In this document: in pieces, positions 38,890-48,020 of the stretch | Position numbering within the stretch: the first letter of the stretch is position 1 | Layout: each line of letters opens with the position of its first letter | DNA from: Acidaminococcus sp. | GTDB lineage: Bacteria > Bacillota > Negativicutes > Acidaminococcales > Acidaminococcaceae | DNA: 64,000 nt | Direction: 5' to 3' | Assembly: GCA_022482815.1 (NCBI GenBank) | Contig: JAKVOM010000001.1 | Location: 62,001 to 126,000 of the forward strand | Notes under the pieces: generated by a model | Database searches by the model: none | Seen by the model: the letters and a program-made list of their open reading frames with translations, nothing else | Told to the model about the DNA's origin: nothing | Translations under genes and position numbers: made by a program

Positions 38890-39876
38890 TCACTTACCAG
38901 CCTTCAGGCGATGTTCAGCAACCCCATTCAGGAAATACAGTGCTGCCCAGCAGCCAACATGTGCAGCCGGTTGAAGCGTCAAAGTATCCGGATAGATTTC
39001 AACAAAATCCAAAGAAGAAGCACCGGCAAGACCTGCTTCATGAACCATCATCAACAACTCAAAGCTTGTTAAGCCGGCCATGTCTTGAGGACCCTGAGGC
39101 ATAAAGGCAGCATCCAGACTATCTGCACAAATTGTCACGTACATGACATCTGTATCTTTGGAAGCGATTTCTATTGCCTTTTTAACGGAAGCTTCCCAAC
39201 CATTTTTCTTGACTTCCATGCAAGGAATGACCGTAGCGCCATACTTTTTAGCGTTCTGTCTTTCTTCTTTGTGGTTTCTAGGCCCACGAATGCCAATATG
39301 GACAATCTTTGTCGGATCCATATTCGGATCATTATACAGACGATAGAAAGGTGAGCAGCGAGAAAGCTCATCATCACCAAAATGCGAATAGTTGTCCAGG
39401 TGCGCATCGAAATGCAGCACACCAACACGTTTCGGATGACGTTTTGCCATTTCACTAATCAGTGGATAAGCAATACCATGGTCACCGCCAAAAACAATAG
39501 GCACAGCACCGGCATCTATGATTTCGCCATAACTCTGGCGAATGGACTTAAAAGTAAAGTCATAGTTACCATTTTGTACGGCACAATCACCGTAGTCGGC
39601 AGCTTTCAATACGTCAAAGCAATCAAGATCAAATTCCGGCAGATACCCGGTATAGCGGATAGATGCAGAACGGATAGCCTTCGGTCCGTCAGTGCAGGAA
39701 GAATAACCGCCGATGGTGCAGCCGCCTTCCCAAGGTACACCCAAAATGGCTACGTCTACATCTTTCAATTCTTCCTTTTTCTCAATAACAGACAAATTAA
39801 GAAAGGAAGGAACGCCGCTGTAAATATTTGTCGGCAAGAAATTAGGATCATAGATACAAGGTTTGCTCTTCTTCAT
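38890..39876 (-). CDS. Ureohydrolase (agmatinase/guanidino-acid hydrolase type) with altered metal site
   Basis: The 328-residue protein has the arginase fold motifs: GGDHGIAYP near residue 128, LHFDAHLDNY near 153 and DSLDAAF near 240. The third motif in active enzymes reads SxDxD, with two metal-binding Asp; here it reads TICAD, so the first Asp is Cys (TGT). The other ligands (His in GGDH, Asp-His-Asp in FDAHLD, second Asp) are kept. Such a change could weaken one manganese, alter metal preference or lower activity. The start at 39876 has AAAAGGAG; the frame opens at 39939. Nearby genes (NRAMP-like carrier, IclR regulator, M20 carbamoylase) suggest use of guanidino or ureido nitrogen. Confidence 0.88.
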   Translation of the reverse strand: MKKSKPCIYDPNFLPTNIYSGVPSFLNLSVIEKKEELKDVDVAILGVPWEGGCTIGGYSSCTDGPKAIRSASIRYTGYLPEFDLDCFDVLKAADYGDCAVQNGNYDFTFKSIRQSYGEIIDAGAVPIVFGGDHGIAYPLISEMAKRHPKRVGVLHFDAHLDNYSHFGDDELSRCSPFYRLYNDPNMDPTKIVHIGIRGPRNHKEERQNAKKYGATVIPCMEVKKNGWEASVKKAIEIASKDTDVMYVTICADSLDAAFMPQGPQDMAGLTSFELLMMVHEAGLAGASSLDFVEIYPDTLTLQPAAHVGCWAALYFLNGVAEHRLKAGK

Positions 39877-39952
39877 GAAACGACATCTCCTTTTATGACT
39901 AATATCTTTAAGATAGAAACAACATTGAACTACGGACAATTACGTTGCCGTC

Positions 39953-41218
39953 TTAGAACAGGCTGATAACACTGCTAATACCCAAAATCAAAGAAATAAT
40001 GAAGATGGCTAATCCAAGGACTCTTTCCAATTTACTATTGACGTAAGGCCCCATCACACGACGGCTGCTAGTCAAGTAAATTGTTACCCCAACCACAACG
40101 GGAAGAACGATGCCGTTGACGCCCTGGGCCGTCATAATAAGAGCAATAGGATTAAATCCGTACCCTGCAATAACGATACCGGTAATCAATACCAAAAAGT
40201 TAGTGATGACATATCTCTTATCGGAACGATTTGTTTTCCATCCGAAAAGCCCTGCCAATACATAAGATACACCCATCGGACTGCAGACTGCACTGGAAAT
40301 ACCGGCAGCCACAAGACCTATTGCCATAAAAGGCTGAGCATACTGACCCAGCGTCGGTTCCAGCTGAACTGCCATATCCATTGCATTCCGAACCGGCATG
40401 CCGCGCATAACAGTTGCAGAAGTAACCATGATTGCACCGGTAACAATCCCACCTATCAGCATCGGAATGTTAGTGCCAAAACGGCAGAGCGGAAGCTCTT
40501 CAGGGGAATGCCAGGTCCGTTTTGCGGATGCTGCATGCAGAAAGAAGTTATAAGGAACGACAGTGGTACCAATCAGAGACAGACATGTCATTAGGCTCCC
40601 GCTTGGAACTGTAGGAATGCAGCCTCTCAGTAATTCACCTAAGTTTGGCCTTACGGCAAACATTGTAACTACAAATACAACTGCCATTACAATTACGCAA
40701 ACACCCAGTAACTTCTCAAGATACTTTACCGCGTCTCCGGCAAAACTCAACAGAATCAAAATGCAGAAGCCCCATATAGGAGCAATAATACGAGTCGAAA
40801 TTCCTGTTAACGCACTAATACCAATTGCAGTGCCCGTCAAGTCACCGCTCATGTACGCAAACCCACCGATAGTAATAGCCACTGCAACAAGACCGCAGAG
40901 CAAATTTCTAAGCGCAGGTCTGTCTTCAAAATCTTTAACCAAATTCTCTGCAAGCCCCATCTGGGTGATAATGCCCAATCTTGCAGACATTCCCTGCATC
41001 ACTATAACTGCAATAACAGAAAAAATGATACACCAGAACAAAGTGAAGCCATACTCCGCCCCGGCCTTTGTAGAACTCGTAACTGTACCCGGCCCAATGA
41101 AGGATCCTACAATCAAGAATCCAGGCCCCAGGGACCTCATTTTTTCACCCCAGGTGAACTTTCTTTCAGCCTTCTTTTCTTCCATTTTAACGCAGCCTCC
41201 CTTTTTAGTGAAGTTCAT
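39953..41218 (-). CDS. NRAMP-like transporter lacking the canonical metal motifs
   Basis: This 421-residue protein has about 11 transmembrane helices and NRAMP-family layout, but the metal-binding motifs are changed. Helix 1 reads GFLIVGSFIGPGT where metal transporters have DPGN, and helix 6 reads TTVVPYNFFLH where they have MPH. The loss of Asp, Asn, Met and His means that it probably does not carry manganese or iron as such; the NRAMP-related group includes magnesium carriers and proteins of unknown substrate. It lies next to a ureohydrolase and diverges from an IclR regulator, so an organic or cationic nitrogen compound is possible. A second start at 41185 also has a ribosome site. Confidence 0.82.
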   Translation of the reverse strand: MNFTKKGGCVKMEEKKAERKFTWGEKMRSLGPGFLIVGSFIGPGTVTSSTKAGAEYGFTLFWCIIFSVIAVIVMQGMSARLGIITQMGLAENLVKDFEDRPALRNLLCGLVAVAITIGGFAYMSGDLTGTAIGISALTGISTRIIAPIWGFCILILLSFAGDAVKYLEKLLGVCVIVMAVVFVVTMFAVRPNLGELLRGCIPTVPSGSLMTCLSLIGTTVVPYNFFLHAASAKRTWHSPEELPLCRFGTNIPMLIGGIVTGAIMVTSATVMRGMPVRNAMDMAVQLEPTLGQYAQPFMAIGLVAAGISSAVCSPMGVSYVLAGLFGWKTNRSDKRYVITNFLVLITGIVIAGYGFNPIALIMTAQGVNGIVLPVVVGVTIYLTSSRRVMGPYVNSKLERVLGLAIFIISLILGISSVISLF

Positions 41219-41329
41219 TAAATCCCCTTTTAGCAGCTGACGCTTCGTTTTTTAGTGCTCATTTGTTACATTGTCGTTTTTTATGTTATATTGTAGTGTG
41301 TGATTACGTTATAGCAGTGTTTTATCAAT

Positions 41330-41358
41330 TTGTCAAGCTAAAGTTTTTATGTTAATCT
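41330..41358 (+). promoter_or_regulatory. Promoter of the IclR-carbamoylase operon
   Basis: TTGTCA, 17 bases and TAATCT lie about 40 bases before the IclR start. The 178-base divergent interval to the NRAMP-like gene is AT-rich and would hold the IclR operator, but no clear palindrome was identified. Confidence 0.5.
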
Positions 41359-41397
41359 TTAAGCAGTTATATTCCACACAAAGAAAGGATAACTGAA

Positions 41398-42177
41398 ATG
41401 AAATCTCCAGTTTTTAAGCCAATACAATCTGTCCAGCGGGCAATTGATATTATTGACTGCTTTGAAAGTGCCCGACCTGCACTGACTTTAGCCGAGATCA
41501 GCAAAAAAACTGGTCTTAATATTAATACTACTCGCGGCCTCGTCAATACGCTGCTTGCAAATCACCTGCTAGTGCGAGACCCTGAAACATTATCCTATTC
41601 ATTGGGCATGTATTTTTTAGGAAAATCAGAATTAATTCGCAGCACGGTTGACAGCTATATCGTTCTTTTTAAACCAATCGTAGACAGTATTGCCGAAAAA
41701 TATCATTTTGCCTCAAGCCTGCAGTTAGTCAACCAAGGACAAATTTACAGTGTATATTGCTCCTATCCTACTAGCCGCGCCTATTACATTGTCCTTTCGG
41801 AGTTTTCCAGCCTGCCAAAACATGCAACAAGTTCCGGAAAACTGCTTCTGTTGGATGAATATAAGAGAATAGGAGAATCCTGTCTTAACGATATTGAATT
41901 TAAACCTTATACAACCAATTCCATTCTTTCCAAGGAGGAACTTCTAAAGCAATTGAAAGAAATTGATAAGGTTGGATATGCTACAGAGTTGGAAGAATAT
42001 ACTTATGGTGTAGCAAGTGTGGCTGTTCCTATTTATGATAAAGACGACCACCTGCTGTTAACAATCAGCGCAACATTTTTCACAAAATATATGGAGCAAG
42101 TTCGGGAGAGTCTGACTTCTGAATTAAAATCAGTGGTAGCACAGTGGAGAAAGAATGAAAAGAAAGGAGTAAAATGA
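41398..42177 (+). CDS. IclR-family transcriptional regulator
   Basis: The 259-residue protein has the IclR winged helix (SVQRAIDIIDCFESARPALTLAEISKKTGLN, residues 10-40, with recognition helix NTTRGLVNTL) and the C-terminal effector domain with PKHATSSGKLLL near 140, VGYATELEEYTYGVASVAVPI near 195 and final helices to residue 250. The effector is unknown. Four-base overlap with the next gene (ATGA) puts the carbamoylase under the same promoter. Divergence from the NRAMP-like carrier makes it the likely local regulator of the cluster. Confidence 0.93.
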   Translation: MKSPVFKPIQSVQRAIDIIDCFESARPALTLAEISKKTGLNINTTRGLVNTLLANHLLVRDPETLSYSLGMYFLGKSELIRSTVDSYIVLFKPIVDSIAEKYHFASSLQLVNQGQIYSVYCSYPTSRAYYIVLSEFSSLPKHATSSGKLLLLDEYKRIGESCLNDIEFKPYTTNSILSKEELLKQLKEIDKVGYATELEEYTYGVASVAVPIYDKDDHLLLTISATFFTKYMEQVRESLTSELKSVVAQWRKNEKKGVK

Positions 42178-43400
42178 TGAGTTCATCGTTCACATTATGG
42201 AAAGAGTTATTTACCTCGCTGGCAAAATTTGGTTTTCATGGGAAGAGCGGTACCACGCGTCTGTCCTGGTCCAGTGAATTTATGAGTGCCCAGAATTACC
42301 TGCTTTCGTATGCAAAACAGCTTTCTTTACCCGCAAAAATTGATGCAATGGGAAACCTCTGGATAACGTATCCGGGTAAAGATTCTTCTGCCGCTCCCCT
42401 TTATGTAGGGTCGCACGTGGATTCCGTTCCTGACGGCGGATCATTTGATGGTGCCCTTGGTGTGTCTTCAGCGCTTGCCACAGCTGCCTTATGGAAAAAA
42501 GAAGGATATGAGCCCACGCGGCCGGTTCAAATCATCGGTTTTGCCGAAGAAGAAGGTACCCGTTTTGGATTATGCTGCCTGGGCAGCCAGGCCATAGCCG
42601 GAAAACTTGCCGGGAAAAAGCCTGATGAGTTTGTCACAAAAGATGGGCAGAATCTGGAAGAACTCCTGAAAAAGTCGGGGCTCACGGGAGATCCTTTTGA
42701 AGCTAAGCTTGATAAAAAGGGCTCTTTTTTGGAGCTCCACATCGAACAGGGAGGAACCCTGGAAGAGGATGCGATTCCGCTCGGCATCGTGTCCGCTATC
42801 GTCGGCATCAACCGTTATATGGTGACAGTTTCCGGAGAAGCCAATCATGCCGGCACGACAGCAATGAATCACCGTCATGATGCGCTGGCTGCCGCTTCGG
42901 AATGCATTACTGCCCTGTATCAGCGGGCCCTTGACCATGGCAGGCAGTATGTTGCCACAGTGGGACACATAGAGGTCGAGCCGGATGCGATGAATGTAAT
43001 CCCGGGAAAGGCCGTATTTTCTTTGGAATTCCGCAGTTCCGAAACGGCCATTATGGAAAATGCGCTGGCAGCCTTTAAGGAAAAAATTCCCACAGTGGAA
43101 AAGAAATACGGCGTCACGATCTCTGTTGAAGTGCTCGACCAAATTCCACCGGTTCCTATGGACAAGAACCTGATGAAAGTACTGCAGGAACAGGCAGAGG
43201 AAAATCATATTCCCTATGAGATTATGCCAAGCTGGGCCGGCCACGACTCCATGATCATCGGTCGGGATATGGCAACAGCCATGCTCTTTGTACCGAGCAT
43301 AGGCGGCATCAGCCATAGTCCGAAAGAATTTACGAAAGATGAAGATATTGAAAAAGCCCTTATCGTCCTTGACGGCACAATGAGGGCACTGACAAAATAG
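42174..43400 (+). CDS. M20-family amidase / carbamoylase (AllC/HyuC-like)
   Basis: The 408-residue zinc hydrolase matches the allantoate amidohydrolase / N-carbamoyl-L-amino-acid hydrolase group. Metal ligands lie in GSHVDSVPDGGSFDGALGV near residue 78, FAEEEGTRF near 122, HIEQGGTLE near 190 and SHSPKEF near 378. GEANHAGTTAMNHRHDAL near 222 is the dimer-interface motif. It would release ammonia and carbon dioxide from a carbamoyl group or ureide. AAAGGAG precedes the ATG. With the ureohydrolase it could form a route from guanidino or ureido compounds to ammonia; substrate unproven. Confidence 0.9.
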   Translation: MMSSSFTLWKELFTSLAKFGFHGKSGTTRLSWSSEFMSAQNYLLSYAKQLSLPAKIDAMGNLWITYPGKDSSAAPLYVGSHVDSVPDGGSFDGALGVSSALATAALWKKEGYEPTRPVQIIGFAEEEGTRFGLCCLGSQAIAGKLAGKKPDEFVTKDGQNLEELLKKSGLTGDPFEAKLDKKGSFLELHIEQGGTLEEDAIPLGIVSAIVGINRYMVTVSGEANHAGTTAMNHRHDALAAASECITALYQRALDHGRQYVATVGHIEVEPDAMNVIPGKAVFSLEFRSSETAIMENALAAFKEKIPTVEKKYGVTISVEVLDQIPPVPMDKNLMKVLQEQAEENHIPYEIMPSWAGHDSMIIGRDMATAMLFVPSIGGISHSPKEFTKDEDIEKALIVLDGTMRALTK

Positions 43401-43444
43401 TATTTGTGATTTTTATCAAAAGCACAAAACATGGGTTGTAAATA

Positions 43445-43857
43445 ACAAAAAGAGCGCTTTTGGCAAATGGCATCTAGCTTTTAGCCTTGCATGCATAAAA
43501 GTGGTTGGTGGTTAGTGTTTAGCGGCTAGTACAATCGTGCAAGCCGCTAGTTTCTACGGGCGGGATACGGAAAGCGTGAAAAAGGGCCTGTAAAAAAATG
43601 AAAAGGCGCTTTTGGCTTTTGGCCTATGGCATATAGCCCAGTAAAGTGGACAGTGGCTAGTGGAGAGTGGTTAGCACTGTAGTGCTGGCAGCTACTTTGG
43701 CGAATTCTTGAGATAGAATGCAGCGAGCAGCTAGTAAAAAATAAAGGCGCTTTTGGCCTATGGCATGTAGCCTCGTCTGCAGCAGTGCGGTAAGACTTTT
43801 GATTCAAAAAAATAAAACCTGAAATTTAGCAGTTAATCTAAATTTCAGGTTTTATTT
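43445..43857 (-). repeat. Intergenic module cluster: 170-bp module and AAACCTGAAATTTAG hairpin
   Basis: 43601-43770 is the third copy of the 170-bp module, inverted relative to 5390 and 54020. 43445-43560 carries a shorter related piece, including the hairpin AGCGGCT / AGCCGCT, and 43555-43580 is a variant of the heptad tail. 43805-43857 repeats the hairpin of 31042-31088 with a different loop. No gene is supported in 43401-43991. Confidence 0.75.
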
Positions 43858-43895
43858 TTATAAGTTCAAAGAAAAATACCTTGGTCATTTTTCTT

Positions 43896-43977
43896 CCACT
43901 AGCGACCCGCAGCCAGCGACTTGCGACCAGCGTAAAAAGAGGCTGTGAAATCATGCACACGCATATTTCACAGCCTC
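43896..43977 (-). terminator. Terminator of rpoC with heptad-repeat tail
   Basis: The stem (one arm GAGGCTGTGAAAT) begins 15 bases after the rpoC stop and has T5 on the minus strand. The tail at 43896-43932 has the 7-base unit (GCTGGTC, GCAAGTC, GCTGGCT, GCGGGTC). Confidence 0.85.
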
Positions 43978-43991
43978 TTTTTCATTTGTGA

Positions 43992-46900
43992 TTATTTTTC
44001 TTTCGGAGTTTCTTCAGCAGCTCCCTTTACTTCATCGGGACGATGGAGTTTCAGCTGGATGTTACGGTATTTAGGCATACCCGTACCAGCAGGAATCAGC
44101 TTGCCGATGATAACGTTTTCCTTGAGGCCCAGCAGCGGATCGACCTTGCCCTTGATAGCGGCATCGGTCAAGTTACGCGTGGTTTCCTGGAAGGAGGCGG
44201 CAGACAGGAAGGAATCCGTAGCGAGGGAAGCCTTGGTAATACCAAGCAGGATCGGATGGCCTTTAGCAGGCTCCTTGCCTTCCGCCATGACTTCATCGTT
44301 CTCATCTTCGAATTGAGCGATGTCGACGACGGAGCCCGGCAGCATTCTCGTATCACCGGCGTCATCGATGCGATACTTACGCATCATCTGACGAACGATG
44401 ACTTCGACGTGCTTATCATTGATTTCAACACCCTGGGACTTATAAACGCCCAGTACCTGCTGAACCAGGTAGTACTGCGTTGCGTTCGGACCACTGATGC
44501 GGAGAATATCATGCGGATTCAGGGAACCTTCGGTCAGGCGGTCGCCGACTTCCACGTGAGCGCCATCGGCCACGTGAATCTTGGCACTGGTTGGAATGTG
44601 ATAGGAATCTTCACTGCCATCTTCTCTGACAATGATGATGTAGCGCCCATCTTCCTTTTCTTCGATTCTGACCGTACCGGCAGACTCTGCCAGGATACCA
44701 GGATGTTTCGGTTTTCTGGCTTCGAACAGTTCTTCAACACGAGGAAGACCCTGGGTAATATCTTCACCGGCAACACCACCGGTGTGGAACGTTCTCATGG
44801 TCAGCTGGGTACCAGGTTCACCGATGGCCTGTGCAGCAATCGTACCTACGGCTTCGCCGACTTCTACCTTCTTGGCGGTAGCGAGGTTACGGCCATAGCA
44901 CTTGCGGCAGACACCGAAGTGAGACTTACAGGTCAGTACACTGCGAATCTTGACGCGGTCACGCAGGCCGGCAATGACGTCAGCCATATCTTCCGTGATA
45001 TAGTCATTGAGGTGGTAAACTACTTTGCCATCCTTGTCGGTGATATCTTCGGCCAGCGTACGGCCAACCAGACGATCACGCAGGGATTCCAGAACCGTGC
45101 TCTTATTCTTACCGGAAGTGATGGCCTCTACATAGATACCGTCTACTTCGTTATTGCGGATGCTCAGTTCCTTGACAGTACCGTCTTCCAGTACCTTCTC
45201 GATAGCTTCTGCCGTGAACTTGCTGCCCTTTTCGGCCAGCACTTCACCCTGGGCGTTCACAATATCCTCAGCGACTTCCTTATCCAGGAAATGATGCGTC
45301 ATATGTTCGCGGAAAGCAGCCTTGACGCGGTCTTCGCTGACGTTGATTTTCAGTGTTTCCGGTTCTTCCGTGCTTTCTACGTCCACAGGATACAGTTTGA
45401 TTTCCAGAATCTTGGCGGCAAGCAGACGGTCAAAGACTTCTTCCGTAATTTCCGTATCAGCTTCGGCCAGGATGCTGCCGTCTTCCGGATTCAGCACGCT
45501 GGAAGCGAGGGTGCGTCCGATGGCATATTCCTTCAGCTTGCGCTGACTGGAGCCAAGGACGCTCTTGCAGAAGCGGGCGCGTTCACGAACCAGGTCCATG
45601 CTGCTGACATCGCAGTCATCCTCGCGGACGATAACATCCTGAGCTACGTCGACCAGACGACGGGTCAGGTAACCGGAGTCTGCCGTACGCAGAGCCGTAT
45701 CGGCCAGACCTTTACGAGCACCGTGCGTGGAAATGAAGTATTCCAATACGGTCAGGCCTTCACGGAAGTTGGATTTGATAGGACGGTCGATGATACGGCC
45801 GGAAGGATCAGCCATCAAACCACGCATACCGGCGAGCTGACGAATCTGCTGAACGTTACCACGGGCACCGGAGTTAGCCATCATGTACACAGGGTTGAAT
45901 TTGTCCATGGTGTGCTTCATGAGGGCATTTCCTACGTCATCCGTAGCTTTGTTCCAGATGTCAATGACCTTGCGGTAACGTTCGTCGTCGGTCATCATAC
46001 CACGATTGAACAGGCGTTCCACCTTGCTGACCTGCTTTTCTGCAGCAGCCAGGATTTCACCTTTTTCTTTAGGAATCTTGATATCGGAAGCGGCAATGGA
46101 CAAACCGGACAGGCAGGCATGGTCATAACCGAGTTTCTTGACGATATCAAGGACGCGGGCAGTACCGAAGTTGCCGTACAGTTTATGTGCCTTAGCAACC
46201 AGACGGCCCAGTTCCTTCTTATCAATCAACTTACCAAGGAGCCACGTACCGTCTTCCTGTTTGGAATAGTAGCGCATTTCTACCGGCAGTTCACTGTTAT
46301 AGATGATATTGCCGACAGAAGTCGTTACAAGGCTTTCGCCCACGTTGGAAGGTTCCGGATAAATTTCGGAATTCGGGACACGGACTTTGATGCGGGCCTG
46401 CAGGTCCACATACTTATGGAAGTAAGCCAGACGGGCTTCATCAAAGCTGATAAAGCGATGACCTTCACCCTTGGCACCCTCTTTGAAAATGGTCAGGTAA
46501 TAAGCACCCAGTACCATATCCTGCGTCGGAACGGTGATTGGTTTGCCGTTTGCCGGAGACAGAATATTGTTGACACTCATCATGAGCACACGAGCTTCTG
46601 CCTGAGCTTCTGCAGACAGCGGCAGATGGATTGCCATCTGGTCACCATCAAAGTCGGCGTTGAACGGTGTGCAGACCAGAGGATGCAGCTTGATGGCGCG
46701 GCCTTCGGAAAGGATTGGTTCGAATGCCTGGATACCCAGTCTGTGCAGCGTCGGGGCACGGTTCAGCATCACAGGATGTTCCTTGATGACGTCTTCCAGA
46801 ACATCCCATACAGGATCGGAAGCACGTTCCACCATGCGCTTTGCGCTCTTGATATTGGTAGCGGACCCGTTTTCCACGAGGCGCTTCATAATGAAAGGTT

Positions 46901-48005
46901 TGAAGAGTTCCAGTGCCATTTCCTTCGGCAGGCCGCACTGATGCATCTTCATTTCAGGGCCTACGACAATTACGGAACGGCCGGAATAGTCAACACGTTT
47001 ACCGAGCAGGTTCTGACGGAAACGGCCCTGCTTACCTTTGAGCATATCGGACAGGGACTTCAGAGGACGGGTGCCGGGGCCCGTTACGGCACGGCCGCGG
47101 CGGCCGTTATCGATCAGGGCATCGACAGCTTCCTGCAGCATACGTTTTTCGTTACGTACGATGATATCAGGAGCCTGCAGTTCCTGCAGTCTCTTCAGAC
47201 GGTTGTTGCGGTTGATAACACGGCGGTACAGGTCGTTCAGGTCACTCGTGGCAAAACGGCCGCCGTCGAGCTGAACCATAGGACGCAGATCCGGAGGAAT
47301 GACCGGCAGTACATCGAGGATCATCCATTCCGGCTTGTTGCCGCTCTTCAGGAAGGCTTCGCAGACATCCAGACGACGAACGATGTTGCGTTTCTTCTGA
47401 AGACTGGTCTCATTCTTCAGGGCAGCACGCAGTTCCATCGTCAGTTTTTCGACATCGATTTCATGGAGCAGTTCCTTGATGGCTTCGGCACCCATGCCGA
47501 CGCGGAAACTATCCTTGCCGAATTCGTCGACTTTTTCCTGATATTCACTTTCCGTGAGCAGCTGCTTCTTGGTCAGGTTGGTATCGCCCGGATCAAGGAC
47601 GATATAGCTGGCAAAATACAGCACCTTTTCCAGGTTGCGCTGGCCAATATCAAGAATAGCACCCATACGGCAGGGAATGCCCTTGAAATACCAGATGTGG
47701 GATACAGGAGCTGCCAGCTCGATGGAGCCCATACGGTCGCGGCGAACCTTGGCGCGGGTAACTTCTACACCGCACTTATCGCATACAACGCCTTTATAAC
47801 GGATGCGCTTATATTTACCGCAGTGGCATTCCCAGTCTTTCGTCGGCCCGAAAATGCGTTCGCAGAACAGGCCGTCACGTTCCGGTTTCAAAGTTCTATA
47901 GTTGATTGTTTCCGGTTTAGTAACTTCACCATGGGACCAGGATCTGATCTTTTCAGGAGAAGCCAAACCGATTCTCATAGAATGAAACTTATTTACATCC
48001 AACAA
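43992..48005 (-). CDS. rpoC: DNA-directed RNA polymerase subunit beta'
   Basis: The protein of about 1337 residues is a complete bacterial beta' subunit. The N-terminal zinc site is [13 protein letters not shown] followed by CDKCG near residue 65, the catalytic metal loop is NADFDGDQM near 450, and the second zinc site is [15 protein letters not shown] near 1025. The trigger-loop region [16 protein letters not shown] follows, then the C-terminal clamp. It has no large lineage insertion. The frame allows a GTG at 48011 only 3 bases after AAAGGAG; the TTG at 48005 is better spaced and gives the usual MLDVN start. It lies 9-15 bases after rpoB in one operon. Confidence 0.97.
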   Translation of the reverse strand: MLDVNKFHSMRIGLASPEKIRSWSHGEVTKPETINYRTLKPERDGLFCERIFGPTKDWECHCGKYKRIRYKGVVCDKCGVEVTRAKVRRDRMGSIELAAPVSHIWYFKGIPCRMGAILDIGQRNLEKVLYFASYIVLDPGDTNLTKKQLLTESEYQEKVDEFGKDSFRVGMGAEAIKELLHEIDVEKLTMELRAALKNETSLQKKRNIVRRLDVCEAFLKSGNKPEWMILDVLPVIPPDLRPMVQLDGGRFATSDLNDLYRRVINRNNRLKRLQELQAPDIIVRNEKRMLQEAVDALIDNGRRGRAVTGPGTRPLKSLSDMLKGKQGRFRQNLLGKRVDYSGRSVIVVGPEMKMHQCGLPKEMALELFKPFIMKRLVENGSATNIKSAKRMVERASDPVWDVLEDVIKEHPVMLNRAPTLHRLGIQAFEPILSEGRAIKLHPLVCTPFNADFDGDQMAIHLPLSAEAQAEARVLMMSVNNILSPANGKPITVPTQDMVLGAYYLTIFKEGAKGEGHRFISFDEARLAYFHKYVDLQARIKVRVPNSEIYPEPSNVGESLVTTSVGNIIYNSELPVEMRYYSKQEDGTWLLGKLIDKKELGRLVAKAHKLYGNFGTARVLDIVKKLGYDHACLSGLSIAASDIKIPKEKGEILAAAEKQVSKVERLFNRGMMTDDERYRKVIDIWNKATDDVGNALMKHTMDKFNPVYMMANSGARGNVQQIRQLAGMRGLMADPSGRIIDRPIKSNFREGLTVLEYFISTHGARKGLADTALRTADSGYLTRRLVDVAQDVIVREDDCDVSSMDLVRERARFCKSVLGSSQRKLKEYAIGRTLASSVLNPEDGSILAEADTEITEEVFDRLLAAKILEIKLYPVDVESTEEPETLKINVSEDRVKAAFREHMTHHFLDKEVAEDIVNAQGEVLAEKGSKFTAEAIEKVLEDGTVKELSIRNNEVDGIYVEAITSGKNKSTVLESLRDRLVGRTLAEDITDKDGKVVYHLNDYITEDMADVIAGLRDRVKIRSVLTCKSHFGVCRKCYGRNLATAKKVEVGEAVGTIAAQAIGEPGTQLTMRTFHTGGVAGEDITQGLPRVEELFEARKPKHPGILAESAGTVRIEEKEDGRYIIIVREDGSEDSYHIPTSAKIHVADGAHVEVGDRLTEGSLNPHDILRISGPNATQYYLVQQVLGVYKSQGVEINDKHVEVIVRQMMRKYRIDDAGDTRMLPGSVVDIAQFEDENDEVMAEGKEPAKGHPILLGITKASLATDSFLSAASFQETTRNLTDAAIKGKVDPLLGLKENVIIGKLIPAGTGMPKYRNIQLKLHRPDEVKGAAEETPKEK

Positions 48006-48020
48006 GAGCACTCACTCCTT

